A stretch of 12,379 bases of DNA from Oscillospiraceae bacterium (GTDB taxonomy: Bacteria; Bacillota; Clostridia; Oscillospirales; Ruminococcaceae). Where the stretch lies: positions 1-12,379 of the forward strand of contig JAAWBP010000103.1 of NCBI GenBank assembly GCA_022792755.1. Direction: 5' to 3'. Of the stretch, positions 7,542 through 12,379 are shown piece after piece (positions within the stretch are counted from its first letter, which is position 1; each line of letters starts with the position of its first letter). A program made the position numbers and the translations under genes. The notes below the pieces were generated by a model that ran no database searches, was not told where the DNA came from, and saw only the letters and a list, made by a program, of their open reading frames with translations.

Positions 7542-7549
7542 CTTCTTTT

Positions 7550-9247
7550 GTGCGCAAAATATCTTATTTGGTCGGGCTTTTGAACAAGCCCCAGCGGAGG
7601 GCGCTGCGCTGGTTTGCGCTCCTCTGCCTTTTGAGCCCGGCGGCGGACCTGTTCAGCGTTTCGATGATGATCTCGGTTTTCGAACAGGCGTTCGGCGGCG
7701 AGGTTCCCGCTCAGCTGGTGGTTAACGTCCTTTTTGTAGCGTTTATGCTGCTGCTGGTCGGCCTTCTCGAACTGCTGAGAAGCCGGGTTTCCGTTTCGCT
7801 GGCAGCGGGGATTTCCCAGAACTGGTCGGTGAAAATCTATGAGCTGTACGGCATGGAGGAGTTGGAGGATCACAACCGAAAAACGCCGATGCAGGCCATC
7901 AACGGCGCGCGGAACGACCCTTCGGTCTGCGCCTCGATTATCGTCACCTTTATCGGGCTGCTCGCCGACGGCTTGACCATAGCCGTTTACGCCGCGGTGC
8001 TGGTCTATGTGTCGCGGATCGTAGGCGCTGTGAGCGCTTTGGTTATGGCCCTCGTCATCCTGCTGCTCTACCTGGGAAAGCGGCTCCATATGACACAGTA
8101 CGGCGAAAGAAAGCGGTACCTGGAAATCCGGACAGGCGGGATGGTTTCTACCTCCTTCGGTTCCTACAAGGAAATCAAGATCGATTCCCGGAAGGGGAAT
8201 ATGCTGGAGCGGTACCGCAGGGTCAGCGGGGACTGCGCGAAGGTTCAGAAGGAGTATTCGTTTATGCTGAGCCTGCAGGGGATTGTCCTCCAGCACATGA
8301 TGCAGGCGGGCTTGTTCCTCGCCTTGGCGGTTCTTTTGGCGGCGGACGTCGCCCTGCCCGAGGTTCTGCCGCAGGCGATGGTGTATATTACCCTGTTGTT
8401 CCGGATGATCCCGGCGGCCAAAAAAATAGTGAGCTCATTGACGGATATGCGGTATGGGACAAGGTATTTTGAAGCCTTTAAACAGGACATGGACCGGTAT
8501 GCGCAGCTGAAAGAGGCCGAAGGAAAAAGGGAGAAGCTGCGCAAAAAGCAGCCCACCCTTGCTGAGGGGATTCGGGTGCGGAATCTGAGCTTCCATTATC
8601 CGGGGGGAAGGCAGATTTTTGAAGACCTGTCCGTCGACATCCCGGTGGGGCATTCCATCGCGATTATCGGCCCGTCCGGGGAGGGAAAAACCACCTTTCT
8701 GGATCTGCTTTTAGGGCTTTTGCATCCACAGTCGGGCCATATCTGGTACGACGATTTTGATATCGTGGACGAGGCCGACGGGGAGGGGCCCTGCTGGGCG
8801 GAGATTGGGGCCGTGGTCAGCTACATCCCCCAAACCGTCTATCTGGACAATGAAACCCTTTATAACAACGTCGTTTTTATGGCGGAGGATCGGAACCAGA
8901 ATAAGGAGAAGGTCATCGAATGCTTAAAATGCGCCCAGATATGGGAGGACGTCCAGCGGATGCCGGATGGGATCAACACCCTGATCGGGCAGAACGGAAC
9001 GACGGTTTCGGGCGGCCAGCGCCAGCGCATCGCACTGGCCCGTGCGCTGTATAAGGATTTTGAAATTTTGGTGATGGACGAGGCGACCGCCGCGCTGGAC
9101 ATGGAGACTGAGAAGGCGGTCATCGACTCGATCCGCCAGATGAAGAAGGATAAAACGCTTCTGATGGTCACACATCACATGAATTTGGCGGATGAATGTG
9201 AATACATCTACAAACTTGAGAATGGAAAGCTGGCGAGAATACGGTGA
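7550..9247 (+). CDS. ABC exporter, fused membrane and ATPase domains; likely lipid-linked oligosaccharide flippase
   Basis: From GTG 7550 the product is 565 residues, a normal half-transporter length. The N-terminal half has about six hydrophobic segments (near 19-44, 55-77, 128-175 containing two, 240-266 and 270-290). The ATPase half has Walker A GPSGEGKTT at 374-382, Q-loop Gln428 (YIPQTVYL), signature VSGGQ at 486-490, Walker B ILVMDE at 506-511 and H-loop His542 (VTHH). It acts as a homodimer by family rule. The domain order, and the segment SFGSYKEIKI at 202-211 before the second membrane half, resemble PglK, which flips undecaprenyl-linked oligosaccharide using ATP. No Wzx-type flippase is visible in the window, so this protein is the natural candidate for that step. 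An alternative is export of another lipid or peptide, but its position inside the operon argues against that. All ATPase residues look intact. Confidence 0.87.
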   Translation: MRKISYLVGLLNKPQRRALRWFALLCLLSPAADLFSVSMMISVFEQAFGGEVPAQLVVNVLFVAFMLLLVGLLELLRSRVSVSLAAGISQNWSVKIYELYGMEELEDHNRKTPMQAINGARNDPSVCASIIVTFIGLLADGLTIAVYAAVLVYVSRIVGAVSALVMALVILLLYLGKRLHMTQYGERKRYLEIRTGGMVSTSFGSYKEIKIDSRKGNMLERYRRVSGDCAKVQKEYSFMLSLQGIVLQHMMQAGLFLALAVLLAADVALPEVLPQAMVYITLLFRMIPAAKKIVSSLTDMRYGTRYFEAFKQDMDRYAQLKEAEGKREKLRKKQPTLAEGIRVRNLSFHYPGGRQIFEDLSVDIPVGHSIAIIGPSGEGKTTFLDLLLGLLHPQSGHIWYDDFDIVDEADGEGPCWAEIGAVVSYIPQTVYLDNETLYNNVVFMAEDRNQNKEKVIECLKCAQIWEDVQRMPDGINTLIGQNGTTVSGGQRQRIALARALYKDFEILVMDEATAALDMETEKAVIDSIRQMKKDKTLLMVTHHMNLADECEYIYKLENGKLARIR

Positions 9248-9303
9248 AATCGGAACGCTTTGGGGTTTTCTAAACTTAATCCGATTCTAGAAGGAGCAGA
9301 TCA
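9248..9303 (+). other. Largest gap in the operon, AT-rich, with a short inverted repeat (9248-9254 / 9280-9286)
   Basis: Between the ABC gene and the next transferase lie 56 bases, more AT-rich than the surrounding genes. AATCGGA at 9248-9254 is the reverse complement of TCCGATT at 9280-9286, with a 25-nt loop. There is no following T run, so it does not look like an intrinsic terminator; it could be chance or an RNA-processing or attenuation element. AAGGAG at 9291-9296 is the ribosome binding site for ATG 9304, with 7-nt spacing. I see no convincing -10/-35 pair. Confidence 0.35.
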
Positions 9304-10314
9304 ATGCAGGCAGCACAGAATTGCAATTTTGTAAAGGATAGGGTATCGATTGTAACGCCGGTCTATAACGGCGAGCAATACCTCGGCCGTTTGCTGGATT
9401 CTGTCCTCGCGCAGTCGTGGGATCAGATCGAGATGATCGTCGCAGACGACGGTTCCGAGGACGGGACGCTGAAGATCGCCGAGTCCTACCGGGAAAAATT
9501 CCAGGAGAGGGGATTCCTCTACCATATTGTTTCGGCGGCGCATCGGAATGCGTCTGCGGCTGTCAACAACGGCCTTTCCCTGGTGACGGGGGAGTATCTG
9601 ATCTGGCCGGACAGCGACGACATGCTGGAACGGGATTCCGTCCGAAAAAGGGTTTCGTTTTTACAGGAAAACCGGCAGTATCAGTGTGTCCGTTCGCTTG
9701 GGCGCTACCTGAATGAAGCCGGGGAGCGGGTGCCGGCGGAGGAAAAAACAGGAGACCTGCAAGACCGGCATCTGTTTTTTCCGATTTTAGAGTTTTCGAC
9801 CTTCGTTTGCTGCGGCTGTTACATGCTTCGGTCAGCCCCCTTTTTTGCGATTTATCCACAGAGAAAAATTCCGGAATACGACGTTGGGCAGAATTTTCAG
9901 ATGCTGCTCCCCTTCACCTATTTTTACCCCTGCCCGACGATCCCGGAGGAGCTCTATACCGTCTATGTCCGGGTAGAAAGCCATTCCCACCGCCTCCTCA
10001 CACAACAGCAGGATGAGAAAAAATACTTCGATTACGAAAACCTTCTCGACGAGATCAAAGACGTCTGCAATATCACCGATGAAAAGGAACTGCGAAGGAT
10101 CAGCCTCTGGAAGCAAAGGCGGCGGTATGAGCTCTACAGCCGGTATAACCGCAAGCGCCAAGCGGCTGGGGCGCTGTTCTCTGTTTATCGGGGCGGCGGC
10201 ATCCGTTTTAGGGAGCTTCTGCGCAAACTGGCGGGGGTTTTCTGCGGGGTGCGCATCCGCTCCTGCTGTCGGAAGCTGAGAAGGAAATTCGGAAGAAGGG
10301 GGACGGCGTCTTGA
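9304..10314 (+). CDS. Family 2 glycosyltransferase, subtype distinct from the other three
   Basis: A 336-residue product with a GT2 domain: VSIVTPVYNGEQYL at 14-27, ADDGS at 47-51, the stretch RNASAAVNNGL at 81-91, which replaces the GVSAARN pattern of the other enzymes, and metal site DSDD at 103-106. The residues around 95-106 (TGEYLIWPDSDD) are typical of the fold. The C-terminal 50 residues are highly basic with Cys and hydrophobic residues, probably a membrane-contact tail. It should transfer one sugar in repeat-unit assembly, with donor and linkage unknown. The different sequence type suggests a different donor or acceptor class, or separate acquisition. It follows the longest gap in the operon and its stop overlaps the lipoprotein's TTG start by four bases. 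Confidence 0.92.
   Translation: MQAAQNCNFVKDRVSIVTPVYNGEQYLGRLLDSVLAQSWDQIEMIVADDGSEDGTLKIAESYREKFQERGFLYHIVSAAHRNASAAVNNGLSLVTGEYLIWPDSDDMLERDSVRKRVSFLQENRQYQCVRSLGRYLNEAGERVPAEEKTGDLQDRHLFFPILEFSTFVCCGCYMLRSAPFFAIYPQRKIPEYDVGQNFQMLLPFTYFYPCPTIPEELYTVYVRVESHSHRLLTQQQDEKKYFDYENLLDEIKDVCNITDEKELRRISLWKQRRRYELYSRYNRKRQAAGALFSVYRGGGIRFRELLRKLAGVFCGVRIRSCCRKLRRKFGRRGTAS
10297..10302 (+). promoter_or_regulatory. Shine-Dalgarno AGGGGG supporting a TTG start
   Basis: AGGGGG ends 8 nt before TTG 10311. The next in-frame ATG (10329) would remove the positively charged start of the signal peptide, so the rare TTG start, which also makes a TTGA overlap with the previous stop, is preferred. Confidence 0.7.
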
Positions 10315-11801
10315 AACGGTGCAGATGGATGGTTTCTTTACTCATCCTGCTATTGCCGCTCTGCTCCTGTTTGAAGGTCGACGAAACGGTTTCGGGCTTG
10401 CAGGGAGGCGGCAGCTTCTCTGCTGAAAGCGCCGTTTCGCCGGAGGAAAATAACCCGCCGGACGGTTCGGATATTGACCACTCCCATTATGCCAATGTCC
10501 GAGAGTTCGGCGCGGTGGGGGATGCGGCCTATCACCACCCGCTGGGGGTGCGGGGCGGGGAGATGGACCGCTCTCAATATGCCGGATGGTATTGGGCGGG
10601 GCACTTTTCCAAGCTGGTCACAGCGGAATACTATGAAAAATACCAGGGGGAGGATGGAACAGGTTTTTCGGATGTTTACAAAGTCGTCCCCGATTCGTCG
10701 GAGTGCACCGGGAACCAGATCCGTCTGTCGGAGGTGAACCCCGGGCCGTTTTACGAGCCGGCCGTCGGGGATGCCGTTGTCCGCTATGAGGCGGCGGATG
10801 AAGAAAAATCCGTCTATGCGACCGACAACAGCAGCTCTTTTGAAAGGGCGATCGCTTCGAACAGCGGGCGGCTGTATCTCCCAGAGGGGGATTATCTGAT
10901 CAGCCAGCTGACGGCGGCCAAGATCAAGGAAATCGCCGGGCCGGGGAGGATCTGGCTGAAAGAGTGGCGGGGCGGGATCCTGTGGTATTTGATTCTAGGG
11001 CAGTCCGGCCTTGTAGAATACCAGAACTATGGGTGGATCGACCAGGCACATTTTCACGACCCGGTGTGGCGCGCGATGCACTGGGTCACCGACCTGCCCG
11101 AGGCCAATGGGTGGAGCTCCTCGGCCGATTTTCGGAACAACACCGATTCCCCCTGCATGGAGTACCGCTTTGACAGCACCCGGGAGAATATCAACGTCTG
11201 GCTGACCATTGCCCCGGCAGTGCCGAAGGAGGAGTTTCCAGACCAGATCACCCTCTGCATTTCAAAGGATACGGCGGCCTATTACACATTGAGCGGTTCG
11301 GCAGAGTGGAAACGTGCGACGTCGGGCGGCGTCGAGGGCGGGATGTACCACAACTCATGGAACGGCAAAAACCGCGGCCTTGAGGAAACGGCCTGGATCG
11401 ACTGCGGCCAGTGGGTCGAGGTCACCATCCCAAAAGAAGCCTTCTTTTCCCCGCTCGAGGGTGCGGATTCAGAGATTTGGTATTTCCACTGCTGGAGTGC
11501 TGAAAACACCTCTCTCACCGGCCGGCCGGTGGAGTTTACCAAGAGCTGTGCGACGGTATGGGTCAAGGATGCGGCGATGAGCCGCTGCCTGACCTGCGCG
11601 GTCGGCGGGGATATGCGCTCCCCTTATTGGGACCGGCCCACCACCGAATATTATATCCACGAGGCCTATTACGGCGCCTCCTTATACCTCACCGGCGAAC
11701 CCCGAACGTTTTACGCCTACAATGTGAGTGACGCCCGCTTTGACGATTACTTTGCCGCAGATGAAAAGAATGTACAAAATGATAGGATTTGTGAGAAATG
11801 A
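10311..11801 (+). CDS. Surface lipoprotein with split pectate-lyase-3-like entry motif and C-terminal beta-rich region
   Basis: The 496-residue product begins with a lipoprotein signal: basic residues 2-5, hydrophobic 7-19 and a lipobox-like LCSC ending at Cys20 (Cys at -2 is unusual). A low-complexity linker rich in Ser, Pro, Asp and Gly follows. NVREFGAVGD at 62-71 matches the entry strand of the Pectate_lyase_3 (glycosyl hydrolase 28-related) fold. The next family element (TDDTxAFxxAI in normal members) appears only at 171-181 as TDNSSSFERAI, then GRLYLPEGDYLIS at 186-198. About 100 residues are inserted between them, and few further beta-helix coils are evident. Residues 270-425 look like a jelly-roll or carbohydrate-binding-like sandwich with aromatic strands. 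Likely roles are cleaving, modifying or holding the polysaccharide outside the membrane; catalytic residues cannot be assigned. Its stop overlaps the next ATG (ATGA). Confidence 0.7.
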   Translation: MKRCRWMVSLLILLLPLCSCLKVDETVSGLQGGGSFSAESAVSPEENNPPDGSDIDHSHYANVREFGAVGDAAYHHPLGVRGGEMDRSQYAGWYWAGHFSKLVTAEYYEKYQGEDGTGFSDVYKVVPDSSECTGNQIRLSEVNPGPFYEPAVGDAVVRYEAADEEKSVYATDNSSSFERAIASNSGRLYLPEGDYLISQLTAAKIKEIAGPGRIWLKEWRGGILWYLILGQSGLVEYQNYGWIDQAHFHDPVWRAMHWVTDLPEANGWSSSADFRNNTDSPCMEYRFDSTRENINVWLTIAPAVPKEEFPDQITLCISKDTAAYYTLSGSAEWKRATSGGVEGGMYHNSWNGKNRGLEETAWIDCGQWVEVTIPKEAFFSPLEGADSEIWYFHCWSAENTSLTGRPVEFTKSCATVWVKDAAMSRCLTCAVGGDMRSPYWDRPTTEYYIHEAYYGASLYLTGEPRTFYAYNVSDARFDDYFAADEKNVQNDRICEK

Positions 11802-12379
11802 AGAAGAAAAGAACAGGCTGGATCAAGCACATCGACTTTTTGATCGTGGATCTGATCTGCCAGCAGCTGGCGTTCCTTTTTTCGGGCTTTCTTTTTTGTG
11901 AGGATGGGAACCCCTACCAGAGCAAAGCCTACCTGATTTTAGCGCTCGTCTTCATCCTGCTCGATATTTTTGTGGCTTTTGCCTTCAGAACGTTGGACGA
12001 GACGCTGAAACGGGGGTATTACAAAGAATTCGCCGCGGCCTTCAAGCATGTGTTTCTAGTCGGCGGCATGGTGTTTGTCTATCTGTTCGAAGCCCAGGAA
12101 CAATTTTTATATTCCCGCGCCTTCATCTACAGTATGATCCCGCTTTACCTCCTCCTCACCTATTTGGGGCGGATTTTCTGGAAAAGGCAGTTAAAACAGA
12201 TGGGTGCGTGGGGACTCGGCGGGTCGCTGCTCGTCGTGTCGCCGCGGGACCGGATCAGAGAATGCGTGCAAAACATCTACAAAACGGATTACAACGTCTA
12301 TTCTTCGGTGGGCGCGGTGATTATGGACGAGGACTGCGCGGGGAGCGTCGTCGAAAAAATCCCCGTGGTGGCGAATTAC
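11798..12379 (+). CDS. Polyprenyl-phosphate sugar-1-phosphate transferase, N-terminal part (runs off the window)
   Basis: The first 194 residues of a gene that continues past the edge. They show a short basic start, membrane segments at about 14-33, 44-64, 84-98 and 108-126, a basic stretch (FWKRQLKQ, 127-134), then an alpha/beta region beginning GGSLLVVSPRD at 141-151, resembling the Rossmann-like CoA-binding domain of WbaP/CpsE-type enzymes. Four helices, then that domain, then a C-terminal catalytic bacterial sugar transferase domain is the usual order; the last domain lies outside the window. Such enzymes start repeat-unit synthesis by putting a sugar phosphate on undecaprenyl phosphate. 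Pattern details such as HIDFLIVDLICQQLAF and LKRGYYKEF are characteristic of Firmicute members, from my recollection of the family. The start ATG overlaps the lipoprotein stop by four bases. The sugar specificity is unknown. Confidence 0.82.
   Translation, partial: MKKKRTGWIKHIDFLIVDLICQQLAFLFSGFLFCEDGNPYQSKAYLILALVFILLDIFVAFAFRTLDETLKRGYYKEFAAAFKHVFLVGGMVFVYLFEAQEQFLYSRAFIYSMIPLYLLLTYLGRIFWKRQLKQMGAWGLGGSLLVVSPRDRIRECVQNIYKTDYNVYSSVGAVIMDEDCAGSVVEKIPVVANY

Noticed and set aside
7196..7549. N-terminal extension of the ABC exporter
   Set aside because: The extension is an Arg-rich shadow inside the FrhB-like gene; GTG 7550 has a good ribosome binding site and gives the normal family length.
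7526..8296. A 256-codon minus-strand frame opposite the ABC exporter
   Set aside because: It is opposite the membrane domain of an intact ABC protein, and its His/Arg/Gln-rich translation is the expected antisense pattern.
9248..9286. Inverted repeat after the ABC gene as an intrinsic terminator
   Set aside because: The stem is only 7 bp with a 25-nt loop and no T run follows, so it is listed only as a weak structural feature.
1..12379. CRISPR array, insertion sequence, tRNA or riboswitch
   Set aside because: No regularly spaced repeats, transposase motifs, cloverleaf or known aptamer-like sequence were seen; nearly every base lies within coding genes.

Overview
The window is one continuous plus-strand operon for a cell-surface polysaccharide (capsule or exopolysaccharide). 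It begins inside one gene and ends inside another. High GC with strongly GC-rich third codon positions, strong AGGAGG-type ribosome binding sites, a lipoprotein signal and no outer-membrane export parts (no Wza- or LptD-like gene) suggest a high-GC Firmicute, perhaps a gut clostridium of the Oscillospiraceae type. The host is inferred from style only; no marker gene is present.

Layout: (1) 2-874, a membrane protein with a degenerate GGDEF-like cytoplasmic domain, apparently the C-terminal part of a longer chain-length-regulator-like protein whose frame is broken by a TAG at 89-91. (2) 871-2145, a Wzy-type polymerase. (3) 2142-3179 and 3200-4291, two family-2 glycosyltransferases. (4) 4327-5451, a polysaccharide pyruvyl transferase. 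(5) 5439-6464, a third family-2 glycosyltransferase. (6) 6457-7536, an FrhB-like iron-sulfur protein. (7) 7550-9247, an ABC exporter with fused membrane and ATPase domains, resembling lipid-linked-oligosaccharide flippases. (8) 9304-10314, a fourth glycosyltransferase of a different subtype. (9) 10311-11801, a lipoprotein with a split pectate-lyase-3-like entry motif. (10) 11798 to the edge, the membrane N-terminus of a polyprenyl-phosphate sugar transferase that would start each repeat unit.

Read as a pathway: the sugar transferase loads the first sugar on undecaprenyl phosphate, up to four glycosyltransferases extend it, the pyruvyl transferase decorates it (possibly with help from the FrhB-like protein), the ABC protein is the only candidate in view to flip the lipid-linked unit, and the Wzy-like protein polymerises it outside. 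The GGDEF-like membrane protein could set chain length or carry a nucleotide-linked signal; the lipoprotein probably acts on or binds the product at the surface. Genes overlap by 4-13 nt or are separated by at most 56 nt, with four-base overlaps at 871, 2142, 10311 and 11798, so translation is probably coupled. No tRNA, rRNA, CRISPR array, insertion sequence, clear promoter or convincing terminator was seen, and no gene-free stretch exceeds 300 bases.
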